Notes: a model not told the origin generated them from the sequence alone. 64,000 bases of DNA from Xanthomonas albilineans (GCF_002939705.1 NZ_MDCB01000001.1:303672-367671); one strand, 5' to 3'; shown: positions 25,030-34,703, counted from the first letter of the stretch. Made by a program: numbers and translations.

Positions 25030-26906
25030 TTGGCTGCGTTTTGTCGTCGGCTGTACGACGCTACGGTTATAGAATTGTGCTAGCGTTGGTTGTGACTCTG
25101 ACCGGTTTGTGGTCCGTCGTGGCGTCGGCGCAAGATACCGCGCAGGCAGGGTTGCAGTCGACTGAATCTCGCCCGGTGGTGGCGCAGCAAGCTGATTCGC
25201 AGAAAACTGTAACGTCGCCGTCGATGGGTGTTCCTACGCCCGCCACGATACCGCCGAAATTCATCGCCCACAATACTAGCTTGAACGATGTGATCGATGC
25301 GATCCAGGGAAAGATAGGACGCCCGATGGTCGCCAGTCCGAAGGTGCGAGCGATTTTCGTCACGGGTACGTTTGACCTCGAATCGCCCATGGCGACTCTG
25401 ACAAAACTCATCCGTACGATGGGATTAATGACATACGACGACGGACGATCGATCTACTTGTATCGGGATAGCGAAGTAAAAAATTCCATTGTGCATATGG
25501 GCCATCAACGCATGAGTGACGTGCGGTCTTTTTTGCGTTCTTCTGGGCTTTATGACGAACACTATCCGTTAACCGGAGACGGCAACGCACCGGTATTCTA
25601 TGTGTCGGGACCTCCAATCTATGTAAGTTTGGTCGTCGCTGCGGCGAAATATCTGGATCAACAGCCGGATGTTCAGTTCAACTCGGCAATGGTGTTGCGA
25701 GTCGTGCCGCTACACAACACGTTTGTCGTCAATCGTCGCTATAAGATCCGCGACGAAATGGTGAAAGTGCCCGGTGTGGCCGATGTCATTCATGAGCTCT
25801 TTGGTTCGTCGAGTGGCGCGCATCCTCAGAGCACGCCTTCAGGGAGCAGTGTGCTGGATATGCAGCAAGATGTGCCCGCCGACGTATTGAATCTACCGTT
25901 GCCGAAATCAAGTGATGCAAAGGCTGAAGATCTTTCAGGCCGGGATCGAATGGTGGCGATGAAGGGAGAGGCCGTTTGGGACGTGCGTATGGTGCCCAAC
26001 CCTGACGACAATAGCATCTTGCTGTATGGACCGAGTGCGCATGTTGAGCTGATGGAGCGGGCAATCCACGCGGTGGACGTCGCCAAACGCCAGATCGAAC
26101 TGTCATTGTGGATCATCGATGTCGATCGTCAGAAGCTTAACGCGCTCGGTATCGACTGGCAGTCCTCGGCTCAGTACGGGTCTTTCACCATGAGCGCGAA
26201 CAGCCCGCAAATGGCCTCGCTTAACGGAATTAAATTTCTTGCAACTGTCAGTGCGCTGTCGAAAAGGGGGTTGGCAAATATCGTATCGCGACCAATTGTG
26301 CTCACGGAGGAAAATGTACCGGCAATTTTCGATAACAGTCATACTCAGTATTATCAACTCGTTGGCGAGCGAGCAGTTTCATTAGAGCATTTCACATACG
26401 GCACGATGGTCAGCGTGTTGCCTCGTCTGACGCAAGACGGAGAGGTCGAAATGATCGTGACCGTGCGAGACGGCCAGTCGCAAAATATCAGCACGGCAAA
26501 GAACACGACTGTCATTCCTGAGGTAAGCGACACTCAAATCAGTACCGTGGCGCGTGTGCCGAAATTCAAAAGTCTGCTGCTGGGGGGGAGTACGATCGAT
26601 CGACACGAAAACGACACGTCTTACATCCCAGGCTTGTCGAAACTACCAGTGGTGGGAAGGTTATTCCGTCTGGATAAGACGATTACCGAACACATGGTCC
26701 GCCTGTTTTTGATTCAGCCGCGCGTGCTGATGCATGAGGATGGCTGGATGGACGGGCAAACGCTACCGGCGGGAGACCTAATGAACGAGCGCTCCGAGAT
26801 GGCGAAAACCAGTCAGATGCTGGAGCAATATATGCAAAACGTAGGAAGCGACTTCGGGGGAAACAAGAAAGGAAAATCAACGGAGGCGCACGATGCAAGG
26901 CATTAA
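25026..26906 (+). CDS. invG: T3SS outer-membrane secretin InvG (SctC)
   Basis: A 626-residue secretin forming the outer-membrane ring. I start at GTG 25026, which overlaps the invF stop and gives a signal peptide (IVLALVVTLTGLWSVVASAQ). Periplasmic N-domains follow (FIAHNTSLNDVIDAIQGKIG; LRVVPLHNTFVVNRRY), then the secretin core with ALGIDWQSSAQYGSF, NIVSRPIVLTEENVPAIFDN and LLLGGSTIDRH...GLSKLPVVGRLFR. Members are usually ~560 residues. The end overlaps invE by 14 bases. No invH-like pilotin gene is seen nearby. Confidence 0.95.
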   Translation: MIGCVLSSAVRRYGYRIVLALVVTLTGLWSVVASAQDTAQAGLQSTESRPVVAQQADSQKTVTSPSMGVPTPATIPPKFIAHNTSLNDVIDAIQGKIGRPMVASPKVRAIFVTGTFDLESPMATLTKLIRTMGLMTYDDGRSIYLYRDSEVKNSIVHMGHQRMSDVRSFLRSSGLYDEHYPLTGDGNAPVFYVSGPPIYVSLVVAAAKYLDQQPDVQFNSAMVLRVVPLHNTFVVNRRYKIRDEMVKVPGVADVIHELFGSSSGAHPQSTPSGSSVLDMQQDVPADVLNLPLPKSSDAKAEDLSGRDRMVAMKGEAVWDVRMVPNPDDNSILLYGPSAHVELMERAIHAVDVAKRQIELSLWIIDVDRQKLNALGIDWQSSAQYGSFTMSANSPQMASLNGIKFLATVSALSKRGLANIVSRPIVLTEENVPAIFDNSHTQYYQLVGERAVSLEHFTYGTMVSVLPRLTQDGEVEMIVTVRDGQSQNISTAKNTTVIPEVSDTQISTVARVPKFKSLLLGGSTIDRHENDTSYIPGLSKLPVVGRLFRLDKTITEHMVRLFLIQPRVLMHEDGWMDGQTLPAGDLMNERSEMAKTSQMLEQYMQNVGSDFGGNKKGKSTEAHDARH

Positions 26907-28008
26907 TAGCTTGGCAATGGAACCGAGGATAGACAACACCGTATCGGGTGGCGCGATCGTCGAAGGCGTTTACCGCAATGTGTCGGGGCAAGCCACGGCA
27001 GTAACGGTTGAATCGCCGGAAATGGAACTTTACGCACTGCAGGAAGACCTGGGCATGATGCTCGCACAAAGCGCCCGCCGCAAAGACGTCGAGCGCATGC
27101 GATCGCGCGTCTCGGACGAGACAGAGCTGATTCTCGAAGAGGACCGTGAGAACCGCCTGGCCAGTCTTGCGCGGGTCGTAAAGTCGCGTAATCAAAGCTT
27201 GCGGGAGTTTCTACGACAGGCGCGTGGGCTTTTTCCCGATGACAGCGATCTGGTGCTTGCGCTGCGCTCGCGTCGACGCATGGTCGGAACCGCCAGTGAC
27301 GAGGAAGCCGAGGCCACGAATGCTACAGACGGAACAAATGGTGCAAATGCACTCGATGGCACCGGCGAGGCGAGGTTGCTCGATTCGGCAATTAGGAAAG
27401 TTTTTAAAGAGGGGAACGTTCGAAACATCAAGGCGGGCATCAATGCCGCCCGGCAAGCACGGCACTTTGGCGAGCGATTGAATCTTTGCGCCCGCATGAT
27501 GCGCGTAATTTACAGGGAATTTCTCGATTTTGCCGACGCATTGCCGGACCTGTATGACGATTGGATCAGTCGCTTCGCCTACGATCAGCGCGTCGGCCTC
27601 GCGCACTACATCGGAGGAACGCTTATCGCCGATCGTCGGGCGCAGGATCCGAGTTGCGAGCAGGCGGTGTTTTCTTCGCTATTCGCGCAATGCGATGTAT
27701 TGCGGATGATGACGGCCGCGGAACATCTATTTGCGCAGATCATGCATGATAGCGCTACCGTGGAATCACGCGTGCCGCTTGAACAGCATCTCGCGGGCTT
27801 GTTGACGACGATGATGCGCGAGCCATCCCAGGTCAAGCTGGCGGTAGCTTCACTGTGCATGCAGGTCAAAGCGTTGACCGCGCGAGAACGATTCGTGCAG
27901 CGCGTCTATTGCGCGTTTGCCGCGTTGCCGGCGGCGCTTTACCCCGACGCCACGTGCCGCGAAGCCATTCTTGTTGACATTCTCGATCTGACTACCCCCT
28001 GTTTCTAG
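26893..28008 (+). CDS. invE: T3SS gatekeeper InvE (SctW)
   Basis: A 371-residue cytosolic gatekeeper of the YopN/MxiC/InvE family that orders translocator before effector export. It has the HrpJ-type N-terminal region (RENRLASLARVVKSRNQSLR EF-type helix at ~75-105) and helical repeats to a C-terminus with LCMQVKALTARERFVQRVYC. A low-complexity Asn/Thr/Gly insert (TNATDGTNGANALDGTG) lies near residue 140. Overlaps invG; followed by an unusual 195-base gap before invA. Confidence 0.9.
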   Translation: MQGINSLAMEPRIDNTVSGGAIVEGVYRNVSGQATAVTVESPEMELYALQEDLGMMLAQSARRKDVERMRSRVSDETELILEEDRENRLASLARVVKSRNQSLREFLRQARGLFPDDSDLVLALRSRRRMVGTASDEEAEATNATDGTNGANALDGTGEARLLDSAIRKVFKEGNVRNIKAGINAARQARHFGERLNLCARMMRVIYREFLDFADALPDLYDDWISRFAYDQRVGLAHYIGGTLIADRRAQDPSCEQAVFSSLFAQCDVLRMMTAAEHLFAQIMHDSATVESRVPLEQHLAGLLTTMMREPSQVKLAVASLCMQVKALTARERFVQRVYCAFAALPAALYPDATCREAILVDILDLTTPCF

Positions 28009-28203
28009 CGAAACTAGAGTGGCTGCGAGCGTTTCTGTATTCATCTTCTTGCCAATTTCTCGTCTTTCATCGCTAGGTATGCTCTGATTAATATATTTTT
28101 CTCAATTAATTTTCTTATTTAATTAAAATTTATTTACAGTTTAATAAATTTAACCGGAACATCCATAAGTGCTAATTCTAAAAATAATAATTAACATAAA
28201 AAT
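28009..28203. promoter_or_regulatory. AT-rich gap inside the inv operon, likely internal promoter
   Basis: A 195-base, very AT-rich interval (28085-28200 is mostly A/T, e.g. TTTCTTATTTAATTAAAATT) between invE and invA, in an operon where other neighbours overlap. Several TATAAT-like hexamers are possible, so an internal promoter or a silencer-protein (H-NS-like) binding site is plausible. No gene seen. Confidence 0.45.
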
Positions 28204-30315
28204 ATGTCATACCTGATTACCGGACGCCGTATTTTCACGACTGTTCAGAGCAAACCTGAGCTGGTCGTGCTGTGCCTGATCATCATGATCATCGGCATGC
28301 TGGTGATGCCACTGCCGCCCGGGTTGCTCGATTTTCTGATCGCCGTGAACATGATTGGGGGCGTGCTAGTGCTGATGAGCGCGCTGCATGTTGTGAATAT
28401 GCTGAGCCTTTCGACGTTTCCCGCGATCGTTTTGCTCACAACGCTTTTCCGGCTCGCGCTCTCGATCAGCTCGTGTCGCCTGATTCTTATGTACGGGCAC
28501 GCCGGGCAGATCATCCAGACCTTCGGCGAGTTCGTAATCGGTCAGAACATCGTGGTTGGATTAGTCATTTTCTCGATCGTCACGATAGTGCAGTTCATCG
28601 TCATCACGAAAGGCGCGGAGCGCGTGGCGGAAGTAGCAGCGCGGTTTTCGCTCGATGCGATGCCTGGAAAACAAATGAGCATCGACGCGGACTTTCGTGC
28701 CGGTGTGATTGATGGAGATGGTGTACGCGCAAGGCGCAGCGCACTGGAGCGCGAAAGTCAGCTGTATGGCTCGTTCGACGGTGCGATGAAGTTCATTAAG
28801 GGCGACGCGATTGCTGGAATATTGATCATTTTCATTAATATGATCGGTGGCATCGTGATAGGAATGATCAAGAATCACTTGTCATTTTCAGAATCGATGT
28901 CAACTTACTCGATTTTAAGCGTGGGCGATGCGTTGGTCGGACAGATTCCGGCACTGCTGATTTCGATGGGTGCCGGCTTTCTCGTTACGCGGATCGCAGG
29001 AAGCGAACAGAACCTCGGGCATGATATTGTCTCGGAACTGTTGTCGAGCAGCCCCGTATTGCTGATCTCGTCAGGGCTGTCCGCGCTGATCGGATTGCTT
29101 CCGGGTTTTCCGCTGCCAGTGTTTTTGACCGTGTCGGCAAGTCTCGGATTTTTCTGTTGGAGCCGTTGGCGTGCCGAAAGGTCGGCTTCGGCAGAGGGTC
29201 GACATGCCAACGCGGGAAGACCCGCGCTTCAGGCGCTGGGCGCCGGTACCGCGCAAGCGGACGCAGATGTGCAAGCTGATACAGATACAGCCTTCTTGGG
29301 TCATCCGCTGGTGGTGATTTTGCCACATGCCTGTGCGCATACGCCTTCACTTTCGCCACAGAATCTTGCCACATCGTTGCATGCGAGGGTATTCGATGAA
29401 GTTGGGTTGTTGTTGCCGACCATCGTCGTGGGTTTCGCCGCTGCCGATGCGATAGTCAGCGATTCCCAGGACGATGCACAGCAACGTGTGGTGATTCGCA
29501 TCAATGATGTGGATGCGGCGGTGCTTTACATCGCATTCGACGGTGTGAGGCTCGTGGGCGACTCCGATTTGCTCCTTGGCCTCGGCATGAACGTTTCGCG
29601 GCTCATCGATTGCGACGGTGAGCCGGTAGAGTGGGGCATGGCGCAGCCGGCACAATTGCAGGATATTGGTATCGCATTCCGTAGCGCGCTCGACGAGTTG
29701 CACGATCAGTTCATTACTGTGGTTCTGCGTAATTGCAGCGAATTTTTTGGAATACAGGAAACTAAGAACCTGCTCGATATGCTGGATAGCCGCTATCCGG
29801 AGTTGTTGAAGGAGGTGTATCGACAAATTCCGGTCCAGAAGCTATGCGAAATATTGAGGCGCCTGTTGACTGAGCGCGTAGCAATCCGGAATATGAAACT
29901 GATTCTCGAGACGTTGGCGAACTGGGGGACGCGTGAAAAGGACAGCATCGTTCTAACCGAACACGTGCGTATCGCGTTGGGCCGTTATATCTCGCATCGG
30001 ATCGCACGCAACGGACACATGAAGGTTATAGTGCTGACTCCGGAGTTTGAGGAAAAAGTGCGGCAGGGAATAAAGCATACGTCTACTGGGACATTTCTCA
30101 ATCTCACCCCTGCCGTAGCAAATGAACTCGTGGACCGTATTACTGTTGCGTTGAACCAGTTACATGCGGTGCGTCGCGATTTCGTATTACTCGCATCAAT
30201 GGATGTGCGCCGTTATGCACGAACACTGATCGAGTCGCGCTTTCCGGGATTGCAGGTTATTTCATTCGGTGAAGTATCCGATAACGTCGAGCTCGACGTT
30301 ATCGGTAATATCTAA
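28204..30315 (+). CDS. invA: T3SS export-gate protein InvA (SctV)
   Basis: A 703-residue FHIPEP-family protein. Eight predicted membrane helices occupy the first ~320 residues and a cytoplasmic nonameric-ring domain follows. Strongly conserved segments include STFPAIVLLTTLFRLALSIS, FIVITKGAERVAEVAARFSL, DAMPGKQMSIDADFRAGVID and RESQLYGSFDGAMKFIKGDA. The cytoplasmic part has EFFGIQETKNLLDMLDSRYP and RNMKLILETLANW. A variable Ala/Asp-rich linker lies near 335-360. The ATG at 28204 has a poor Shine-Dalgarno. Confidence 0.97.
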   Translation: MSYLITGRRIFTTVQSKPELVVLCLIIMIIGMLVMPLPPGLLDFLIAVNMIGGVLVLMSALHVVNMLSLSTFPAIVLLTTLFRLALSISSCRLILMYGHAGQIIQTFGEFVIGQNIVVGLVIFSIVTIVQFIVITKGAERVAEVAARFSLDAMPGKQMSIDADFRAGVIDGDGVRARRSALERESQLYGSFDGAMKFIKGDAIAGILIIFINMIGGIVIGMIKNHLSFSESMSTYSILSVGDALVGQIPALLISMGAGFLVTRIAGSEQNLGHDIVSELLSSSPVLLISSGLSALIGLLPGFPLPVFLTVSASLGFFCWSRWRAERSASAEGRHANAGRPALQALGAGTAQADADVQADTDTAFLGHPLVVILPHACAHTPSLSPQNLATSLHARVFDEVGLLLPTIVVGFAAADAIVSDSQDDAQQRVVIRINDVDAAVLYIAFDGVRLVGDSDLLLGLGMNVSRLIDCDGEPVEWGMAQPAQLQDIGIAFRSALDELHDQFITVVLRNCSEFFGIQETKNLLDMLDSRYPELLKEVYRQIPVQKLCEILRRLLTERVAIRNMKLILETLANWGTREKDSIVLTEHVRIALGRYISHRIARNGHMKVIVLTPEFEEKVRQGIKHTSTGTFLNLTPAVANELVDRITVALNQLHAVRRDFVLLASMDVRRYARTLIESRFPGLQVISFGEVSDNVELDVIGNI

Positions 30316-30326
30316 AGGATCTTGCA

Positions 30327-30737
30327 ATGGGAACAGACATAGATATCGTCAGCCTGGTAAGGCAGGTACTCCAAGAGATAGGTTGCGCTGACAAGATGGA
30401 TGACGCGGTGAGTCCGCATCTGCCGCTCTGCATCAATCTTCGTGATGGATCGGAAATCCGGATCGATACCAGCAGCGACGGCGTGCTTTTCATCGCACCG
30501 ATGCCTTCTGTCACGGAGGAGATACTGGCGCACGCCTCGACGCTCTTGGCGAGATTTTTGTTGCGTCCGCCAAACCCGCTTTTTTCTCCTTGCAGGCCGG
30601 TCATCGTCTGGTACGAAGATGGATTGTCGCTGCAGGCCCAGCTTATAGCCGATGCACAAAGAATGCCCGAATTTCGCGACGCGCTCGAATATTTCTTCGA
30701 CGAGACATGCGCACTGCTGCATATCGTGAGAGATTAG
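30327..30737 (+). CDS. invB: T3SS class I chaperone InvB
   Basis: A 136-residue small acidic chaperone in the InvB/SpaK position between the export gate and the ATPase. The N-terminus IDIVSLVRQVLQEIGCAD resembles InvB (LDIAELVRSALEVSGCD), and the C-terminal helix (FRDALEYFFDETCALLHIV) is typical of effector chaperones. It should bind effectors for delivery to the ATPase. Eleven bases after invA, two bases before invC. Confidence 0.85.
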   Translation: MGTDIDIVSLVRQVLQEIGCADKMDDAVSPHLPLCINLRDGSEIRIDTSSDGVLFIAPMPSVTEEILAHASTLLARFLLRPPNPLFSPCRPVIVWYEDGLSLQAQLIADAQRMPEFRDALEYFFDETCALLHIVRD

Positions 30738-30739
30738 GA

Positions 30740-32089
30740 ATGGGGCTGCTTGATCTGACACAACAGTCCGCCAAAGTCGATGTGATTTCGGGGCAGACGC
30801 TTCGTGTCCGCCTGCGGAATGTTGCCGTGGGCGAGATCTGCACGGTCCATCAAAGTACTTTTTCGGGTGAGCCGATCGGTATGGCGCAGGTCGTCGCGCT
30901 TTCAGGCGATACGACTGTGCTTAGCACACTCAACCCGGTAGAAGGTTTCCGACGCGATTTCGTCGTCCAGCCGACAGGCAAGCGAGCTACGGTACGCATG
31001 TCGGTCGACATGCTGGGTACGGTACTGGACGCCAATGGCAGGATCGTTGAGAGGTTCTCTGAATCGCCTGATGCGCCGGTCGGCGAGAAATCGGACTCGC
31101 CCTGCATAGCGAGTACGAATGGCGCTCCGTTCAGCGATGAGCCTCAGGAAATGCCCCTCGACGTCGCGGGGCCGCGCTATACAGACCGTAATCCGCACGC
31201 GGAGTCCTTGTGGACAGGCATCCGTGCGATCGACGGCTTGTTAACGTGCGCTATCGGGCAGCGCGTCGGTATTTTCGCGGCGGCTGGCTCCGGCAAGAGT
31301 TCGTTACTCTCGATGCTGGTCGGAGGCATCGATGCCGATGTAGCGATCGTCGCGCTGATCGGCGAGCGTGGGCGGGAGGTTAGCGAATTCGTTGAAAAAA
31401 TGCGGCACAGCCAGCGCGCCGACCAGTTGATCGTTGTGTACGCGACATCGGATCAGTCCGCAGTGGAAAGAGCGAATGCGGCCAAAGTCGCGATGGCCGC
31501 TGCGGAGTTTTATCGCGATCGAGGCATGCATGTTGTCGTGTATCTCGATTCACTGACGCGTTATGCCAGGGCCGAACGTGACATTGCGCTGGCATCGGGT
31601 GAAGTGCCGGTCAAACGCGGCTATCCGCTGTCTGTGTTCGACCGCCTGCCAAAGTTGATCGAACGGGCAGGCCGCATTCATGTAGGAAGCATCACCGCAT
31701 TCTATACGGTTCTTCTGGAATCCGAAGAGGAAGCGGACATGGTCGCGGACGAATTTCGCTCATTGCTTGACGGCCACATCTATCTTTCGCGTGGCTTGGC
31801 TGAGACGCATCACTATCCGTCCATCGATGTCCTCAAGAGCGCGAGTCGTCTGTTCAATGCTGTCACAGATGAACAGCAGCAAATGATGGCTGCCGCATTC
31901 CGCAAGCAGCTTGCGAGATATCACGAGTTGCAAGTTTACATCGATATGGGCGAATACCAGCGTGGAACGAACGCGGAAAACGATCGAATCGTAGATGGCT
32001 ATGCGCAAATGCGTCAATTTTTGATACAGGATCAATCGCGTTGGTCAGACCCTTCAGAAACAAGACGATTATTACATGAAGCGACGTGA
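30740..32089 (+). CDS. invC: T3SS ATPase InvC (SctN)
   Basis: A 449-residue F1-beta-like ATPase that unfolds substrates and releases chaperones. Walker A is GIFAAAGSGKSSLL (about residues 174-187), Walker B VVVYLDSLTRYARA, and the family block GEVPVKRGYPLSVFDRLPKL. The catalytic Glu segment is ALIGERGREVSEFVE. I start at the ATG at 30740 (MGLLDLTQQSAKVD), because the longer frame reads through invB in another phase. The end overlaps invI. Confidence 0.97.
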   Translation: MGLLDLTQQSAKVDVISGQTLRVRLRNVAVGEICTVHQSTFSGEPIGMAQVVALSGDTTVLSTLNPVEGFRRDFVVQPTGKRATVRMSVDMLGTVLDANGRIVERFSESPDAPVGEKSDSPCIASTNGAPFSDEPQEMPLDVAGPRYTDRNPHAESLWTGIRAIDGLLTCAIGQRVGIFAAAGSGKSSLLSMLVGGIDADVAIVALIGERGREVSEFVEKMRHSQRADQLIVVYATSDQSAVERANAAKVAMAAAEFYRDRGMHVVVYLDSLTRYARAERDIALASGEVPVKRGYPLSVFDRLPKLIERAGRIHVGSITAFYTVLLESEEEADMVADEFRSLLDGHIYLSRGLAETHHYPSIDVLKSASRLFNAVTDEQQQMMAAAFRKQLARYHELQVYIDMGEYQRGTNAENDRIVDGYAQMRQFLIQDQSRWSDPSETRRLLHEAT

Positions 32090-32528
32090 TTTGCTGGATA
32101 AGGCGACGCGCTCCGCGACGCTGAGACGCATGCGAACCGAGCAACGACATCGGGACGCAGTTGCGCGCCATGCGATGCTCGATGCCTCGGTAAAAGAAAC
32201 GGAAGCGTCTATTCAGACGGAGCATGGGCGTGCGAAAGCATGCATTCATTCTGGATGTTACTCGAAAGCGGACTATGCGCGGGCACTTGCACGGCAGGCC
32301 GAGTCGCTCGATGCGCTCGCGATGCTGCAGGCGGAATTGGATAGCCTCGTCGTCCAGCAATCGACGGCTGGCGATGAAATAGCCGACGCGGGGCGCGCAA
32401 GGCAGCGCGCGGAGAAAAAGCGTGAAAAGATTGTCAATTTCCAGCGAAATTTTGCACTCGCAGCGAAAAATGCCGTAGAGCGAAGCGAGATCGATGAAAT
32501 TCTGGAGGTGAAAAGCTATGTCCGATAA
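32076..32528 (+). CDS. invI: T3SS central stalk protein InvI (SctO)
   Basis: A 150-residue highly charged protein predicted as an antiparallel coiled coil, equivalent to FliJ/SctO, linking the ATPase to the InvA ring. Heptad-like helices are TRSATLRRMRTEQRHRDAVA and ARQRAEKKREKIVNFQRNFA. It overlaps invC by 14 bases and invJ by 11. Assignment rests on position, length (Salmonella InvI 147) and coiled-coil content. Confidence 0.87.
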   Translation: MKRRDLLDKATRSATLRRMRTEQRHRDAVARHAMLDASVKETEASIQTEHGRAKACIHSGCYSKADYARALARQAESLDALAMLQAELDSLVVQQSTAGDEIADAGRARQRAEKKREKIVNFQRNFALAAKNAVERSEIDEILEVKSYVR

Positions 32529-33666
32529 GGTAATTCTGCAAAACGAGACCGTCATGTCAGTTTGCATCGACGAGGCCACTGCGTCGGCACGTTGCGAAAC
32601 GGCACGGTTCGATGCGCTGCATGAGCAGCTGTTGCAGCTTGCATCGATATCCGAATCATCGTCGGAAAATGAAAAAGACGACGAACTCGAAATTGATCGA
32701 ACAAAGCAGCATGCGTCCGCTCAGAACCATATCAATATGCATACAGACTGCATCGAACGATTGAATTATCCAGCGCTGTCATTAATCGCGGCGCCAGCAG
32801 AAACCGCACGTGGGTCTATGGTGCAACCGAGGCACGATGACGCGCATCCTGGATCAGCTTGCAAACCGCGGCAGGAAGGCAACATCGAAAATGCGAAAAA
32901 TTCACAATATGTAGAACCACCCCTGACGCGGGAAAGCGCGTACAACGTATGGCTGGACGTGATACCGGTTACGAAATCTTACCAGGCTGTCCATCACGCC
33001 ACGGTGATATCACGCCTAAGACGCGACGGTGATCCACGGAGCAGTCATGCGCCCGTCACCCATAGTGTTGCCAAGACGCACGCGACCGCGCTGTATGAAT
33101 CGGGTCTCGCCGCATATTGTTGGTCGATGAGCAGGCTTGTTATCGACGCTCAGACAACCGACGAGGTTAGTGATCGCTACGATTGCGACCTGATCGATAA
33201 TCAATCCACTGAATTCTCGGCTTATGCGCCCGTTGAAAAGCATATAGGCCCTATACGGACGCGGCGACAGTTTTCCTGTGCAGGCAAAGACAAGGTAGAA
33301 AGCGTCGCGCACAGCACATCGTCGCGTGTGAAGAGCGCTGCCGCGTATGTGCCGTCGATGGATGTCGCACCGGCATGCCGGCAGTCGTCTGCCGAGGACA
33401 TGGCAGCGCACGGCGAAGCCACGCCATGGCGTTTGCATTACATCTTCCGCAGTTGGAATGGCGATCCTTCGATCGAATTGGTGCGGGACCCTGCCTCATT
33501 AGACAGAACAGATCGCACGGGACGGTTAATGGTTGCTGTTACGGCGAGCAATAATGAGGTGAGCACCGCAGCCCAGCGGATGATCGAACGTGCATTGGCA
33601 CGAGACGACGCGCCAGCCGAACTGGCTGGTGCAACTCTTACGTCGGTCCGCGGGGTTACCGCATGA
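32518..33666 (+). CDS. invJ: T3SS needle-length/substrate-switch protein InvJ (SctP)
   Basis: A 382-residue, mostly polar protein in the InvJ/SpaN position. The central part is variable and low in predicted structure; the C-terminal ~80 residues form the likely switch domain (WRLHYIFRSWNGDPSIELVR; RLMVAVTASNNEVSTAAQRM). SctP proteins set needle or rod length and switch the gate to later substrates. Sequence likeness is weak, as usual in this family, so position carries the assignment. It overlaps both neighbours. Confidence 0.8.
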   Translation: MSDKVILQNETVMSVCIDEATASARCETARFDALHEQLLQLASISESSSENEKDDELEIDRTKQHASAQNHINMHTDCIERLNYPALSLIAAPAETARGSMVQPRHDDAHPGSACKPRQEGNIENAKNSQYVEPPLTRESAYNVWLDVIPVTKSYQAVHHATVISRLRRDGDPRSSHAPVTHSVAKTHATALYESGLAAYCWSMSRLVIDAQTTDEVSDRYDCDLIDNQSTEFSAYAPVEKHIGPIRTRRQFSCAGKDKVESVAHSTSSRVKSAAAYVPSMDVAPACRQSSAEDMAAHGEATPWRLHYIFRSWNGDPSIELVRDPASLDRTDRTGRLMVAVTASNNEVSTAAQRMIERALARDDAPAELAGATLTSVRGVTA

Positions 33667-34703
33667 GCCGCGTGTTAAGCGCCGTGGAACTGAGAAACAA
33701 CGTGATCGCCACTCAGGCGAAAAGGGCTCTGCGCGACTGGCGCAGCCTACGAAAAGTGGATGGCGTGTGCATGTTGCGCCCATTGCGCGACATTTGGGCG
33801 ATGCGTGCGCTTGGTATGGACGCCGCGATTTCACGTCCATCTACGCGGACGCGCCATGCGTGCTTTTCGGTACGGCAGGGAGCGTTCGCGACGTCGGTAT
33901 ATGTAGACGTCGACGCCTGCATCGCGTGGCGTTATCCGGACGCGACTGAGTGGGCATGGGAGGCGCTCAGCAATGAGGCGCTTCATACCATTTTGCATCG
34001 AGAGCGATGGCACGATTTCATTCCAGGCCCTGTCGGTGGATGGGGTGGAGTACGTCTCGAAGATGTCGGACCGGTGCCAAGCGCGGCAGGGATGATGCTC
34101 GAAGTTGTCCATCTCGGCGCGTGTTTTTTCTTTCAACAGGCCCACTGCTCGCTTGAACTTGCCGTCGATGCGCCGCCTCATCATGAAGGAGCCTTTTCGC
34201 GGGCCTGTCCTGTGACGACAACCGTCGTGATGGGCAGTACTCGTGTTCCCCTGCGTTTGCTTCGTTCGTTGCGTCTGGGCGATGTCACAAAGATAACCAC
34301 CCCCACGCTTCTGCTGCGTGCATCACACATTGCGTTTCCGTTATCGCTAGATCAAGGAGTATTGACTGTGGCTGACCTTCCTTTCCCCTACCAGGAGCAA
34401 GTGTCGCAGACACCAAGTGTGCCTCCTGTTACGCACTCCGTGGATGACGATCCAGCGCCCAATGAGTCGAGCCCGATTTGGGTCGGCGAATTGCCCGTCG
34501 AGCTATCGTTTGCATTTGAACCGCTTGCACTTACGCTCGCTGAGCTATCGGCGCTGCGTCCGGGCGACGTCGTGCCGCTCGAATCGGGCGTGCGTCTATT
34601 GATTCACGCGAACGGCCGCCCGGTTGGCGAGGCCGAACTGGTCGAAGTGGAGGGCGTGCTTGCGGCAGAGGTCACTGCGATACATTTGAAGTCGGAAGCA
34701 TGA
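33663..34703 (+). CDS. spaO: T3SS sorting-platform core SpaO (SctQ)
   Basis: A 346-residue C-ring/pod protein. The C-terminal SpoA (surface presentation of antigens) domain is clear: SFAFEPLALTLAELSALRPG and VVPLESGVRLLIHANGRPVG followed by EAELVEVEG. A first, weaker SpoA domain precedes it (PLRLLRSLRLGDVTKI). The start overlaps the invJ stop (ATGA), and the end overlaps spaP. An internal translation start for the C-terminal domain is visible and listed separately. Confidence 0.93.
   Translation: MSRVLSAVELRNNVIATQAKRALRDWRSLRKVDGVCMLRPLRDIWAMRALGMDAAISRPSTRTRHACFSVRQGAFATSVYVDVDACIAWRYPDATEWAWEALSNEALHTILHRERWHDFIPGPVGGWGGVRLEDVGPVPSAAGMMLEVVHLGACFFFQQAHCSLELAVDAPPHHEGAFSRACPVTTTVVMGSTRVPLRLLRSLRLGDVTKITTPTLLLRASHIAFPLSLDQGVLTVADLPFPYQEQVSQTPSVPPVTHSVDDDPAPNESSPIWVGELPVELSFAFEPLALTLAELSALRPGDVVPLESGVRLLIHANGRPVGEAELVEVEGVLAAEVTAIHLKSEA
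34368..34703 (+). CDS. SpaO short form (SctQ-C) from internal GTG start
   Basis: Within spaO, AAGGAG at 34354-34359 lies 8 bases before an in-frame GTG at 34368 (codon 236, VADLPFPYQEQ). Translation from it gives a 111-residue protein made of the second SpoA domain. Salmonella spaO and related sctQ genes make such a short product from an internal GTG, and it forms a 2:1 complex with the full-length protein. The ideal Shine-Dalgarno is direct evidence; production is inferred. Confidence 0.75.
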   Translation: MADLPFPYQEQVSQTPSVPPVTHSVDDDPAPNESSPIWVGELPVELSFAFEPLALTLAELSALRPGDVVPLESGVRLLIHANGRPVGEAELVEVEGVLAAEVTAIHLKSEA

